DNA of 64,000 nucleotides. It comes from Saccharopolyspora flava. Lineage in GTDB: Bacteria; Actinomycetota; Actinomycetes; Mycobacteriales; Pseudonocardiaceae. Shown one piece after another: positions 16,048-24,936 of this stretch. A program made the position numbers and the translations under genes. The notes below the pieces were generated by a model. The model was not told where the DNA came from. It did not search any database and saw nothing but the letters and a program-made list of their open reading frames with translations. The stretch covers positions 930,001 to 994,000 of the forward strand of contig NZ_FOZX01000001.1 of NCBI RefSeq assembly GCF_900116135.1, read 5' to 3'. The stretch's first letter is position 1. The number at the start of each line of letters is the position of its first letter.

Positions 16048-16304
16048 TCCGCCTCTTCCTCGTCCTGCGCGGGCAGTAGGCGCACGGCCCGCGATGGGCA
16101 GTCTGACATGCGCCGATGCCCGGCCTCTTTGACTCCCAAGTTACGTACGGTTACGGCACGACTTCGCCCATATGAGTGAGGTCACCAGATTCCGAGGGAC
16201 CCGTCACGGCCCCGTTGGATCACCGTTAGCCTTCATCAAGAAGTCGGGCAACATCACTCCTGAAGGTGTAACGCTCGCCCCCGCAGCCCCCGAGGAGGAA
16301 TCGC
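16048..16304. promoter_or_regulatory. Divergent promoter region rmlB / LCP
   Basis: This 257-bp gap separates two divergent envelope genes and must hold both promoters. The plus side ends in a strong GAGGAGGA ribosome site before the GTG at 16305. I see no clear operator. Confidence 0.5.
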
Positions 16305-18047
16305 GTGGACGACCGGCCGAGGCGGCCCGGGAGCCCTGATGGGCGGCCCGGCCGAGGTGTTCCGCCCCGTGGATCGGGTGGCGGATCGGCTCGTTCCGGC
16401 GCAGCGGCCGGACGGCCGCAGGGCGCCCGCCGCACCGGTACCCCCAGTGCCGCGAAGGCCGGTGCCACCGGCGCCGCGAAGAGCGCTCCCTTAGCTGCTC
16501 AGAGTAAGGCCCCGTCGCCGAAATCCGCTCGATCCGGTGAAGACATCTCGCCCGACGACGTGTGGAGCCGAGGCGGTTTCTGGCAGCGCAAGGCCACCCG
16601 CAACTCGGCCCGCACCATCACCGCCCTGCTGTCGGTGATCGTGCTGTGCGTGACCGGGTTCGCCTGGGCGATGTTCCGCCCGGGAGCGGGCGGCACCGGC
16701 ACCGCCGACGTCATCGGCGGCGGCTTCTCCGCCCCCGACGGCGCCACCGACATCCTGCTGATCGGCAACGACAGCCGCACCGACGCGCAGGGCAACCCGC
16801 TGCCCAAGCAGATCCTGCAGGAGCTGCGCACCACCCAGGAGGGCGGCGACCTCACCGACGCGATGATCCTGGTGCGCATCCCCAACGGCGGCAAGAGCGC
16901 CGCCGCGATGTCCTTCCCCCGCGACACGATGGTCGACAGCGGTTTCGGCGACGGCAAGCACAAGCTCACCGAGACGATGAACCGCGGCAAGGACGCCGAG
17001 CGCGCCAAGCTCAAGGAAGAGGGCGTCACCGACCCCAAGGAGCTCGACGACAAGTCGCGGCTGGCGGGCAAGCAGGCGCTGCTGGAGACCATCGAGAAGC
17101 TCACCGGCGTCACCATCGACCACTACGCCGAGGTCAACCTGCTCGGCTTCTACGAGATCACCAAGGCCGTCGGCGGCGTCGAGGTCTGCCTCAACGAGGC
17201 CACCAAGGACAGCTACTCCGGCGCGGACTTCAAGAAGGGCGTGCAGACGATCCAGGGCGCCGACGCGCTCGCCTTCGTCCGGCAGCGGCACGGCCTGCTC
17301 AACGAGCTCTCCCGGGGCAAGCGCCAGCAGGTGTTCATGTCGGCGCTGGCCCGCCGCATCCTGTCCTCCGGCACGCTGGCCAACCCGAGCAAGCTCAGCT
17401 CGCTGATCGACGCGATCAACAAGTCCGTCACCCTCGACCCGGCGCTGGCCAACGACATCCTCGGCTTCGCCGAGCAGATGCAGGGCGTCGCCGGCGGTGA
17501 CGTCCAGTTCTACAGCGCCCCGGTGCACCTGGTCGGCGAGTCCGGCCAGGAGGACGTGACGCTCAACCTCGCCGAGAGCAAGCAGTTCGCGGCCGACCTG
17601 CTGCTGCCGCCGCAGCAGCGCGCCCAGAAGCTGGCGACGCTGAAGTCCCCCACCAAGATCACCACCAGCGTCTACAACGCCTCCGGCATCAGCGGCCTGG
17701 CCGCCAACGTGCTGGAGGAGCTGACCGACCAGGGCTTCCAGGAGGGCAGCAGCGCCAACGCCGACACCCGCAGCTCCTCGGTCGTCTACTACGCCAACGG
17801 CGAGGAGGACGCGGGCAAGATGGTCGCCGAATCGCTCGGCGGCATGGCCACCGAGCCCAGCCCCAACCTCACCGCGGGCAGCGTCGAGGTCTACATCGGC
17901 AAGGACTACAAGGGCCCCGGCAAGCAGAACTTCACCGGCGCCCCCTCCCTCCGCCTCGACGGCCTGAACAAGGCCGCCCCGCTACGCACCCAGGCGGACA
18001 CGGGCAACGACCCGATCACCGCCGACGGCGTGCCCTGCATCGACTGA
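16305..18047 (+). CDS. LCP-family cell-wall ligase with LytR_C domain
   Basis: 580 residues. A basic, Gly/Pro/Ala-rich cytoplasmic head of about 100 residues is followed by one membrane helix (ITALLSVIVLCVTGFAWAMF, near 105-124). The extracytoplasmic LCP domain carries DILLIGNDSRTDAQG, MSFPRDTMVD, TIDHYAEVNLLGFYEITKAVGGVEVCL and FVRQRHGL, including the Asp/Arg residues that bind the pyrophosphate lipid. A LytR_C domain lies at about 445-530. LCP enzymes move lipid-linked polymers, arabinogalactan in mycolata, onto peptidoglycan. Its position beside rmlBD matches Rv3267 in M. tuberculosis. The GTG start has GAGGAGGA five bases upstream. Confidence 0.92.
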   Translation: MDDRPRRPGSPDGRPGRGVPPRGSGGGSARSGAAAGRPQGARRTGTPSAAKAGATGAAKSAPLAAQSKAPSPKSARSGEDISPDDVWSRGGFWQRKATRNSARTITALLSVIVLCVTGFAWAMFRPGAGGTGTADVIGGGFSAPDGATDILLIGNDSRTDAQGNPLPKQILQELRTTQEGGDLTDAMILVRIPNGGKSAAAMSFPRDTMVDSGFGDGKHKLTETMNRGKDAERAKLKEEGVTDPKELDDKSRLAGKQALLETIEKLTGVTIDHYAEVNLLGFYEITKAVGGVEVCLNEATKDSYSGADFKKGVQTIQGADALAFVRQRHGLLNELSRGKRQQVFMSALARRILSSGTLANPSKLSSLIDAINKSVTLDPALANDILGFAEQMQGVAGGDVQFYSAPVHLVGESGQEDVTLNLAESKQFAADLLLPPQQRAQKLATLKSPTKITTSVYNASGISGLAANVLEELTDQGFQEGSSANADTRSSSVVYYANGEEDAGKMVAESLGGMATEPSPNLTAGSVEVYIGKDYKGPGKQNFTGAPSLRLDGLNKAAPLRTQADTGNDPITADGVPCID

Positions 18048-18054
18048 CGAGCAC

Positions 18055-18097
18055 GAGGGAGCCTTCCTGTCACCGCGCTGGCAGGAAGGCTCCCTTG
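18055..18097 (+). terminator. Hairpin terminator formed by inverted family A copies
   Basis: GAGGGAGCCTTCCTGTCA at 18055 pairs with TGGCAGGAAGGCTCCCTT at 18079, giving a stem of about 17 bp with a short loop. It sits 8 bp after the LCP stop. There is no U tract. Confidence 0.65.
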
Positions 18098-18290
18098 CTC
18101 TCGGGTGACAGGAAAGTTCCCTTCACCCGCACGGCACGTCCGTTCCCCTCGCCGCAGTGACAGCAAAGTTCCCTTCCTCCGCGATGGCAGGAAAGTTCCC
18201 CTCACCCCTGTGACAGGAAAGTTCCCTTCCTCCCCGTGGCAGGAAAGTTCCCTTCTTCCGTGATGACAGGAAGGTTCCCTCACCCACGTC
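18079..18290. repeat. Family A tandem array, eight units of 26-27 bp
   Basis: Units start at 18079, 18106, 18132 (degenerate), 18158, 18185, 18211, 18237 and 18264. Each has an 18-bp core close to TGACAGGAAAGTTCCCTT or TGGCAGGAAAGTTCCCTT followed by an 8-9-bp C-rich variable spacer. The period of 26-27 bp is very regular. The array fills most of the gap (18048-18409) between the LCP and DUF4232 genes. The same core occurs singly at 1953 and 3472. Confidence 0.92.
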
Positions 18291-18409
18291 AGGGCGATGG
18301 GCGAGTTTCTTTCCGGACGCCGGGCAACCACTTCGGTCCCGAGGCGTCTTACGGGTAGAAGCGGGTGAACGCACCCGCGACGCACAACCCCTGGGGGAAG
18401 GACTCACTC

Positions 18410-18988
18410 ATGTCGAAGCGACTTCGGACCATCGGCGCCGCGACCGCTCTGCTCGGCGGCACCCTGCTGCTCAGCGCGTGCGGCGGGGCCGCGACCCAGG
18501 CCGTCACCGCGACCGGTGCTTCGGCGTCCGACGTCTCGGCGTCCGACGTGTCGGGCTCGAACTGCTCGGCCACCGACTTCGAGATCAAGCTGCAGGCGCA
18601 GCCCGACCCGAGCCAGTACCTGCTGACCATGACCAACACCTCGGACAAGGCCTGCGAGCTCGGCGGCTGGGTGAACCTCACGCCGACCAACATGGCCAAC
18701 GAGCCGATCGAGCAGGTGCGGGGCGTCAACGTCGAGAAGCCCGGCGGGCCCGCCGACATCACGCTGGAGCCGGGTCGGACCGCCTTCGCCGGCGTGCACG
18801 CCGAGCTGGGTGACAAGGGCGACCCGAACACCTACGTGGCCAGCGGTTTCGTCGCGACTCCGGCGGACATGAGCGGGTCGGTCAACGCGCCGGTCAACGG
18901 CCCGAACAACGAGCCGGTCACCGAGATCCCGCTCAAGGGCCTCCAGGTCGGCACGCTGCAGCCCTCGGCTCAGGGCGTGCTGTTCTGA
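18410..18988 (+). CDS. DUF4232-type lipoprotein
   Basis: 192 residues with a lipoprotein signal peptide, MSKRLRTIGAATALLGGTLL then LSAC (lipidated Cys near 24). A low-complexity A/S/V/T linker follows, then a DUF4232-like beta domain (CSATDFEIKLQ, YLLTMTNTSDKACELGGWVNL, LEPGRTAFAGVHAELG). ATG at 18410 has GGGGAAGGA upstream. It lies between two LCP genes, so a role at the cell surface linked to wall assembly is plausible but not shown. A strong hairpin follows the stop codon. Confidence 0.82.
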   Translation: MSKRLRTIGAATALLGGTLLLSACGGAATQAVTATGASASDVSASDVSGSNCSATDFEIKLQAQPDPSQYLLTMTNTSDKACELGGWVNLTPTNMANEPIEQVRGVNVEKPGGPADITLEPGRTAFAGVHAELGDKGDPNTYVASGFVATPADMSGSVNAPVNGPNNEPVTEIPLKGLQVGTLQPSAQGVLF

Positions 18989-19006
18989 CCTGACACCACC
19001 CGCACG

Positions 19007-19050
19007 ACACGACGGGGCCCGCGCCGATTCCGGTGCGGGCTCCGTCGTGT
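19007..19050 (+). terminator. Rho-independent-like hairpin
   Basis: ACACGACGGGGCCCGCGCC and GGTGCGGGCTCCGTCGTGT form a 19-bp stem with two mismatches and a 6-base loop. It is 18 bp after the lipoprotein stop. No strong U tract follows, as is usual in actinobacteria. Confidence 0.8.
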
Positions 19051-19141
19051 CACGAGTGGGAGAAGGGTTCCCCTCCTCGACCTTCGGAGATCAACTCCGG
19101 CGGTTACTGTGAACCCCGGCGCACAACTCGGGGGAGGCGTG

Positions 19142-20341
19142 GTGGACGAACCGGACCAGGAGCAGGAGCAGCGGCTCCCCGACCCGGACGACACCGGGGA
19201 GGCTCCCGTCCGGCGCCGGTCCGCGGCGCGGATCGCCGTGCGCACCGCGATCGCGCTCGCCTCGGTCGCCGTGCTGGGGCTGAGCGCGGTCGGCTGGTTC
19301 GTCACCGACCGGCTCAGCGAGGTCAGCTCCGCGAAGGTGCTCACCGAGGTGCCGCAGGCCCCGCCGCCGGACGACGGGGCGACCGACGTGCTGCTGGTGG
19401 GCAGCGACAGCCGGACCGACGCGCAGGGCAACCCGTTGCCGCTGCGGGTGCTCAAGCGGCTGCGCACCGAGGCGACCAGCGGGTTGAACACCGACAGCCT
19501 GGTGCTCATCCGCATCCCGCACAGCGGCGCGCGGCCGACGGCGGTGTCCATCCCGCGCGACACCTACACCGAGACGCCGTCCGGCCGTCCCGACAAGATC
19601 AACTCGGTGTACGGGCTGACCAAGCGGGCCACCTCCGACGAGCTGGAGGGCCAGAACCTCCCCGCATCGGAGGTCGAGCAGCGCTCGAAGGTCGCCGGGC
19701 AGCGCGCGCTCGTGCAGACCGTGCAGACGCTGACCGGCATGCGCGTCGACCACTACGCCGAGATCAACCTGCTCGGGTTCTACGAGCTCACCGACGCCGT
19801 CGGCGGTGTCGAGGTGTGCTTGAACAACGCGACCAGCGACAAGGACTCCGGCGCCGACTTCAGCGCCGGTCGGCAGACGGTGACCGGTGGCGATGCGCTG
19901 TCGTTCGTCCGCCAGCGGCACGGGCTGCCGCGCGGCGACCTGGACCGCATCGTGCGCCAGCAGGTGTTCATGGCGGGCCTGGCCAACAAGGTCCTGTCGA
20001 CCGGCACGCTCACCGATCCGGCGATGGTCAACGACCTGGTCGCCGCCACCCAGCGCACGGTGGAGCTCGACGAGGCCTGGGACGCGCTGGGTTTCGTGCA
20101 GCAGATGCAGCAGATCGCCGCGGGCAGCGTCGGCTTCGTGACGATGCCGGTGCTCAGCGCCGGGGCCCGGGACGAGCGCGGGCAGAGCATCGTGTCGATC
20201 GACCGGGACGCGGTGCAGCGGTTCTTCGCCGGGCTGGTGGCCGATCCACCGGGCATGGCGCCCAAGCCCGCGCTGCGCCTCGACGGCAGCGCGCGGCGCG
20301 AACCCATCACCTCCGACGGCGACGTTCCCTGCGTGAACTAG
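19142..20341 (+). CDS. LCP-family cell-wall ligase (short form)
   Basis: About 399 residues. An acidic N-terminal tail precedes a membrane helix (AIALASVAVLGLSAVGWFV). The LCP domain has DVLLVGSDSRTDAQGNPL, SIPRDTYTE, RVDHYAEINLLGFYELTDAVGGVEVCL and FVRQRHGLPRGD. It is a clear paralogue of the protein at 16305 but lacks the LytR_C domain. I chose GTG at 19142 because GGGGGAGG lies just upstream; GTG at 19109 is possible. Tandem LCP paralogues with different C-termini suggest two lipid-linked substrates. The TIGR03089 gene follows after 10 bp. Confidence 0.9.
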   Translation: MDEPDQEQEQRLPDPDDTGEAPVRRRSAARIAVRTAIALASVAVLGLSAVGWFVTDRLSEVSSAKVLTEVPQAPPPDDGATDVLLVGSDSRTDAQGNPLPLRVLKRLRTEATSGLNTDSLVLIRIPHSGARPTAVSIPRDTYTETPSGRPDKINSVYGLTKRATSDELEGQNLPASEVEQRSKVAGQRALVQTVQTLTGMRVDHYAEINLLGFYELTDAVGGVEVCLNNATSDKDSGADFSAGRQTVTGGDALSFVRQRHGLPRGDLDRIVRQQVFMAGLANKVLSTGTLTDPAMVNDLVAATQRTVELDEAWDALGFVQQMQQIAAGSVGFVTMPVLSAGARDERGQSIVSIDRDAVQRFFAGLVADPPGMAPKPALRLDGSARREPITSDGDVPCVN

Positions 20342-20351
20342 CCTGCCGGGA

Positions 20352-21065
20352 ATGAGCATCACCCAGTCCCTCCTCGGCCCGCTGCTGACCACCGGCGCAC
20401 CCAAGCCGCTGATCACGCACTACGACGACGCCACGGGCGCGCGCATCGAGCTCTCCCGCGCCACCACCGCGAACTGGGCGGCCAAGACGGCGAACTGGCT
20501 GGTGGACGAGATCGACCTGGAACCGGAGACGCCGGTGCTGGTGTCGCTGCCCGCGCACTGGCAGACGGTCGGCGTGCTGCTGGGCGCCTGGTGGGCAGGC
20601 GCGCACGTGACCGACCGGGCCGAGGGCGCGGAGGTCGCGTTCGTGCCCGCGTCGGACCTGGCGCGCGGCGAGGGAGCGCGGACCGTGGCCGCGGTGGGCC
20701 TGGACCCGCTGGGCGCGCCGGTGCGGGACCTGCCGTCCGGCGTCGCGGACTACGTCTCGGACATCCGGGTGCACGGCGACGACTTCCACCCGATCTCCCC
20801 GGTGCCGGGCGACGCGCCCGCGCTGCTGGAGATGTCGGTGGACGAGGTCGTCGAGCGGGCCCGGCGCCGGGCGGGCGAGCTGGGCATCGGCCGCGACGAC
20901 CGGGTCCTGTCCGCCCTGGACTGGACGTTGCCGGACGGCGTCGTGGACGGGTTGCTGTCGGTGCTGGCCGCCGAGGCGGCGCTGGTGCACTGCACCAACC
21001 CGGACGCCTCCCGGCTGGACAAGCGGCGCGCCGACGAGCGCACCACGGTCGAGCTCGGGCTCTGA
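20352..21065 (+). CDS. TIGR03089 family protein
   Basis: 237 residues. It opens SITQSLLGPLLTTGAPKPLITHYDD, then TANWAAKTANWLVDEIDLEPET and LVSLPAHWQTVGVLLGAWWAGAHV, which resemble the N-terminal part of an AMP-forming acyl ligase. It lacks the P-loop and the catalytic C-terminal domain. That is the TIGR03089 family of actinobacteria, of unknown function. In M. tuberculosis the equivalent gene also follows the LCP gene beside rmlD. It starts 10 bp after the LCP stop and is probably cotranscribed. Confidence 0.85.
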   Translation: MSITQSLLGPLLTTGAPKPLITHYDDATGARIELSRATTANWAAKTANWLVDEIDLEPETPVLVSLPAHWQTVGVLLGAWWAGAHVTDRAEGAEVAFVPASDLARGEGARTVAAVGLDPLGAPVRDLPSGVADYVSDIRVHGDDFHPISPVPGDAPALLEMSVDEVVERARRRAGELGIGRDDRVLSALDWTLPDGVVDGLLSVLAAEAALVHCTNPDASRLDKRRADERTTVELGL

Positions 21066-21120
21066 GAGGACCCTCACAAACCGCCCCTACCGCCAAACTA
21101 CTCGCGGGTAACATCGGTGC

Positions 21121-21903
21121 ATGCGTGATGCCGAGTCCCTGTTCCGCGTGGAGGACGGGTTCCTCGTGCCCAACGAGGCGTCGGGGAACCCCTGGGGCGA
21201 GCTGACCGGCGGTGGACCGGTCGCGGGCCTGATCGCCCGCGCCATCGAGGCCGCCAACGACGACCCGGACCTGTTCGTCGCCCGCCTCACCGTGGACCTG
21301 ATGCGGCCGGTCCCGCGCGCACCCCTGTCGATCGAGGTGCACCCGCTGCGCACCGGCAAGCGGCTCCAGGTGGTGCGGGCGACGCTCACCCAGAACGGCA
21401 CGCTCTGCACGAACGCCACCGCTCACCTGCTGCGACGCTCCGACCTGGACGGCCCGGAACCCGAGACCACCGTCCCGTTCGCCGGCCCCGAGGGCATCGA
21501 GGACCGCACGCTGCTGCCGCCGGAGCTCGGCCTGCGCTGGGGCGTGCACGACGTGATGCAGGTCCGCTGGATCGCCGACCAGTCGGCCACCGGCACCAGC
21601 CGCGCGTGGATGCGGATGCCGCTGCCGCTGCTCCCGGGCGAACCCCTCAGCCCCCTGTCGCACGTCGCGATCCTCGCCGACGCCATCAGCGCCGCCAGCC
21701 CGGTGGGCACCCTGTTCGGCCCGTGGATCAACACCGACGTCTCGATCCACCTGCACCGCGAGATGCGGGGCGAGTGGCTGGGTCTCGAGATGCAGCGAGA
21801 CGTCCAGCTCACCGGCATCGGCACGGCCCACGCCCGCCTCTACGACACCGAAGGCCCCCTCGGCACAGCCCAAGAAACAGTCATGGTCAACCAACTCGGC
21901 TGA
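21121..21903 (+). CDS. Acyl-CoA thioesterase-like double-hotdog protein
   Basis: 260 residues with two hotdog repeats. The first has GELTGGGPVAGLIARAIEAAN, LTVDLMRPVPRAPLSIEVHPL and VVRATLTQNGTLCTNATAHLL. The second has SHVAILADAISAASP, INTDVSIHLHREMRGEWLGLEM and IGTAHARLYDTEGPLGTAQETVMV. This matches TesB-like thioesterase-family proteins of actinobacteria, which hydrolyse acyl-CoA; the substrate here is unknown. It is monocistronic on the plus strand and ends 6 bp before the family C hairpin, facing purE. Confidence 0.82.
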   Translation: MRDAESLFRVEDGFLVPNEASGNPWGELTGGGPVAGLIARAIEAANDDPDLFVARLTVDLMRPVPRAPLSIEVHPLRTGKRLQVVRATLTQNGTLCTNATAHLLRRSDLDGPEPETTVPFAGPEGIEDRTLLPPELGLRWGVHDVMQVRWIADQSATGTSRAWMRMPLPLLPGEPLSPLSHVAILADAISAASPVGTLFGPWINTDVSIHLHREMRGEWLGLEMQRDVQLTGIGTAHARLYDTEGPLGTAQETVMVNQLG

Positions 21904-21909
21904 CCCCCG

Positions 21910-22002
21910 GTCGAAAACCGCAACATTCATCGGTCAAAGACCGGGGTTTTCGACCGGTCAAAAACCCCGGTTTTCGACCCCATGAATGTTGCGGTTTTCG
22001 AC
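21910..22002. repeat. Family C nested hairpin element 1
   Basis: Perfect 21-bp outer inverted arms (GTCGAAAACC.. at 21910-21930 and ..GGTTTTCGAC at 21982-22002) enclose two inner near-palindromes of about 24 bp, GGTCAAAGACCGGGG.. and ..CCCCGGTTTTCGACC. The whole 93 bp can fold into one long hairpin. It lies between the convergent thioesterase and purE genes, so it may terminate both. Confidence 0.9.
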
Positions 22003-22121
22003 TGCCGGGAGGTCGCTCCGGGTGTGTTGGGGCGGGAGTGGACCCGGGCCGGGGCGTCGTGGAAAGGCAGAGGAGGCGCCGTCCTGGCACGGACGACGCC
22101 TCCCCGGGAAAGTCACTCGGG

Positions 22122-22640
22122 TCAGGATTCGGTGGCTTTGTGTTGGAGGGCTTCGTGCTTGTCGTGGACCATCTTCTCCAGGTCCGCTTGGAAGTCGGCC
22201 ATCTGGGTGCGGAGGCGGGTGCCGAGGTCGCCGGAGTCGGCCGCGAGTGTGCGGACCGCGAGCAGGCCCGCGTTGCGGGCGCCGCCGACGGAGACCGTGG
22301 CGACCGGGACTCCTGCGGGCATCTGGACGATGGACAGCAGCGAGTCCATGCCGTCGAGGTGCTTGAGCGGGACCGGGACGCCGATGACCGGCAGGACCGT
22401 CGCCGAGGCCACCATGCCCGGCAGGTGGGCTGCGCCGCCCGCGCCGGCGATGATCACGCGGATGCCGCGGTCGGCGGCTTCGCGGGCGTAGTCCAGCATG
22501 CGCTGCGGGGTGCGGTGCGCCGAGTAGACGCCGACCTCGTACGGCACTCCGAACTCGGTGAGAGCGTCACCGGCGGCGCGCATCACCGGCCAGTCGGAGT
22601 CGCTGCCCATGATCACACCGACGAGCGGCTGCTCAGTCAC
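22122..22640 (-). CDS. purE: N5-carboxyaminoimidazole ribonucleotide mutase
   Basis: 172 residues, class I Pur[47 protein letters not shown] and [25 protein letters not shown] are the standard motifs, including the SDSD and AHRTP active-site segments. It converts N5-CAIR to CAIR in purine synthesis. The GTG at 22640 follows GGGAGG. It lies 38 bp downstream of purK in the same direction and operates with it. Confidence 0.96.
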   Translation of the reverse strand: MTEQPLVGVIMGSDSDWPVMRAAGDALTEFGVPYEVGVYSAHRTPQRMLDYAREAADRGIRVIIAGAGGAAHLPGMVASATVLPVIGVPVPLKHLDGMDSLLSIVQMPAGVPVATVSVGGARNAGLLAVRTLAADSGDLGTRLRTQMADFQADLEKMVHDKHEALQHKATES

Positions 22641-22678
22641 GCGGAGAACCTCCCGGAGAAGTCGAAACCTGCTGGAAG

Positions 22679-23863
22679 TCAGTGAATCTCGTGGCCGTCG
22701 AGCCACTCGCCCGCCGACAGCCAGTGCGCGGCCAGCCGCGCCTGCTCGCGGACCTCGGCCATGTCGTCGCCGAGAACCGTGATGTGCCCCAGCTTGCGGC
22801 CCGGGCGCTCGCTCTTGCCGTACAGGTGGACCTTGGCGTGCGGGTAGCGGGCGAACAGGTGGTGCAGCCGCTCGTCGACGCCCATTGCGGGCTCGGTCTC
22901 GGCGCCCAGCAGGTTCGCCATCACCACCGCGGGCGCGGTCTGCTCGGTGCTGCCCAGCGGGTAGTCCAGCACCGAGCGCAGGTGCTGCTCGAACTGGGAG
23001 GTGCGGGAACCCTCGATGGTCCAGTGCCCGGAGTTGTGCGGGCGCATCGCCAGCTCGTTGATGACCAGGCCGTCGGCGGTCTCGAACAGCTCGACCGCCA
23101 GAACGCCCGTCACGCCCAGCGATTCGGCGACGGTCAGCGCGATGTCCTGGGCGCGCTCGATGAGCTCCGGGGAGGCGTCGGGGGCCGGGGCCAGCACCTG
23201 CACGCAGATGCCGTCCTCCTGCACCGTCTCCACCAGCGGCCACACCGCGCCCTGCCCGAACGGCGAGCGCGCGACCAGCGCGGCCAGCTCGCGGCGCAGC
23301 GGGACCCGCTGCTCGGCCAGCAGCGGAGCGCCGCCGTCGAGCAGCTCGGTGACGGTGCGCTCGGCTTCGGCGGCGTCGTCGAGCATCCACACGCCGCGGC
23401 CGTCGTAGCCGCCGCGCGCGGTCTTGAGCACGCACGGGAATCCGTGCTCGGCGCCGAAGGCCAGCACGTCGTCGACCGAGGTGATCTCGGCGAACGGCGG
23501 CACCGGCAGGCCCAGCTCGGCGAGCTCGCGGCGCATCACCAGCTTGTCCTGGGCGTGCAGCAGGGCGTCCGGGTTGGGCTGGACCGACACGCCGGCGGCC
23601 TGCAGAGCGCGCAGGTGCTCGCCGGGCACGTGCTCGTGGTCGAAGGTGACCACGTCGCAGCCCTCGGCGAACTTCTTCAGCGCGTCGAGGTCGGTGTGGT
23701 GCCCGAACTCGACGTTCGAGGCCACCAGGGCAGCGGACTCGTCGGCGGAGTTCGCCAGCACCTTCAGCGACTGGCCGAGCGGGATGGCCGCCTGGTGGGT
23801 CATCCGGGCGAGCTGGCCACCGCCGATCATGCCGACGACTGGGGTTCCGGTGCGCTGGTCCAC
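22679..23863 (-). CDS. purK: N5-carboxyaminoimidazole ribonucleotide synthase
   Basis: 394 residues with an ATP-grasp fold. [22 protein letters not shown] opens the protein. [71 protein letters not shown] and [16 protein letters not shown] are PurK signatures. It carboxylates AIR with ATP and bicarbonate. GTG start at 23863. The C-terminus has [19 protein letters not shown]. It precedes purE as in many actinobacteria. Confidence 0.96.
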   Translation of the reverse strand: MDQRTGTPVVGMIGGGQLARMTHQAAIPLGQSLKVLANSADESAALVASNVEFGHHTDLDALKKFAEGCDVVTFDHEHVPGEHLRALQAAGVSVQPNPDALLHAQDKLVMRRELAELGLPVPPFAEITSVDDVLAFGAEHGFPCVLKTARGGYDGRGVWMLDDAAEAERTVTELLDGGAPLLAEQRVPLRRELAALVARSPFGQGAVWPLVETVQEDGICVQVLAPAPDASPELIERAQDIALTVAESLGVTGVLAVELFETADGLVINELAMRPHNSGHWTIEGSRTSQFEQHLRSVLDYPLGSTEQTAPAVVMANLLGAETEPAMGVDERLHHLFARYPHAKVHLYGKSERPGRKLGHITVLGDDMAEVREQARLAAHWLSAGEWLDGHEIH

Positions 23864-23935
23864 GCGTTCAGCCTAAGGTGACGCGCCCCTCGCACCGGCA
23901 CCGGGACGGGCCAACGCGACCTGCTTCACAAGCGG

Positions 23936-24739
23936 TCACAGCGACGCCAGCAACCGGCACACCGCGGCGTGATCGCCGGGCAGCGTCTCCTCCTGGAGCC
24001 GGATCTGGCCGCAGTCGCGCAGCGCCGGATCGGCGGCCAGCCGGTTCTCGATCATCCAGCGCGCCTGGACGCACCGATGCCGCAGCTGGGGTGTGCGGGG
24101 CGCGAGGACCGCGGCGGTGGCCGGGCGGATCAGCGCGGTCGTCTCGCCCGCGTCGAAGACGGTGCGCAGCGCGTCGGCGATGAGCACCATCGCCACCATC
24201 CGCGGGTAGCCGTCGGTGGACACCCCCAGCATCACGGTGATCAGCGCGAAGTCCTCGTCGGCGGTGGAGCCGCGCGCGTGCGCCTCCCGGTAGACCTCGT
24301 GCAGCCGGGTGCGCAGGTAGCCGGTGGTGTTCAGGCCGGTCAGCGGGTCCTCGACCTCGCGGCCGACGGCCATGCCGCTGACCGCGTCGGCCCAGCCGAG
24401 CGCCGTGGTGCGCAGCAGCGAGGACGGCACCGCGTCCGGGTCGGCCGAGACCAGCCCGTCGGTGTCGTCGCCGGAGACCGCGTGCAGCGCGGCGAGGTCC
24501 TGCAGGGTGCCGGACAGGCCGACACCGGCCTCGGCGCGGGAAGCGCCGAGCTCGGCGAGCGGGTCGCTGAGATCGTCTCCCGCGACGACGGCCGCGCACA
24601 CCGCGTCCACGGCGGGCACCTCCCAATCGCTGGGAAACGGCCACCCCGCTGCTAGGCTCGCCGTTCGCCAGCGCAAACGCATCGCTCGCTGCAGACCGCG
24701 CGCTGTCGACGTGTCGCACCTCAGTGGCCAGTCCCGCAT
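23936..24739 (-). CDS. Degenerate GGDEF-like protein
   Basis: About 267 residues. VEDPLTGLNTTGYLRTRLHEVYREAHARG matches the DPLTGL opening of GGDEF domains. The GG(D/E)EF signature itself is absent; the region instead reads MLGVSTDGYPRMVAMVLIADALRTVF. It is therefore unlikely to make cyclic-di-GMP and may bind nucleotide or act as a scaffold. The N-terminal 110 residues are Ala/Asp-rich and unassigned. The ATG at 24739 follows GGGAGGGACGGAG; an in-frame extension upstream is possible. It is divergent from the membrane-tethered ECF sigma gene and may share its regulation. Function unknown. Confidence 0.7.
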   Translation of the reverse strand: MRDWPLRCDTSTARGLQRAMRLRWRTASLAAGWPFPSDWEVPAVDAVCAAVVAGDDLSDPLAELGASRAEAGVGLSGTLQDLAALHAVSGDDTDGLVSADPDAVPSSLLRTTALGWADAVSGMAVGREVEDPLTGLNTTGYLRTRLHEVYREAHARGSTADEDFALITVMLGVSTDGYPRMVAMVLIADALRTVFDAGETTALIRPATAAVLAPRTPQLRHRCVQARWMIENRLAADPALRDCGQIRLQEETLPGDHAAVCRLLASL

Positions 24740-24936
24740 GCTCTCCGTCCCTCCCCGATGAGCCTTCTCGTGAGCGAGACGAAGCAAGCGGTCGCCCATG
24801 ACGGTGGAGTCGCTGGCTTTGCCCATACGATTCGGATCACAATGTTCGGCGAATTCCACATCCGGTGGTTTTCGCCGACCGGAGCTCCCAGGTAGGACCG
24901 ACGAGGACATGCCCCCTCTGGGGAGGAAGGTGCGGC

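Noticed and set aside
18079-18290. Possible CRISPR array
   Set aside because: Spacers are only 8-9 bp and low in complexity, far shorter than CRISPR spacers.
17906-18385. A 159-codon minus-strand frame over the repeat array
   Set aside because: It reads through the repeats (GNFPVT-type peptides) and into the LCP gene in antisense; no ribosome site or family.
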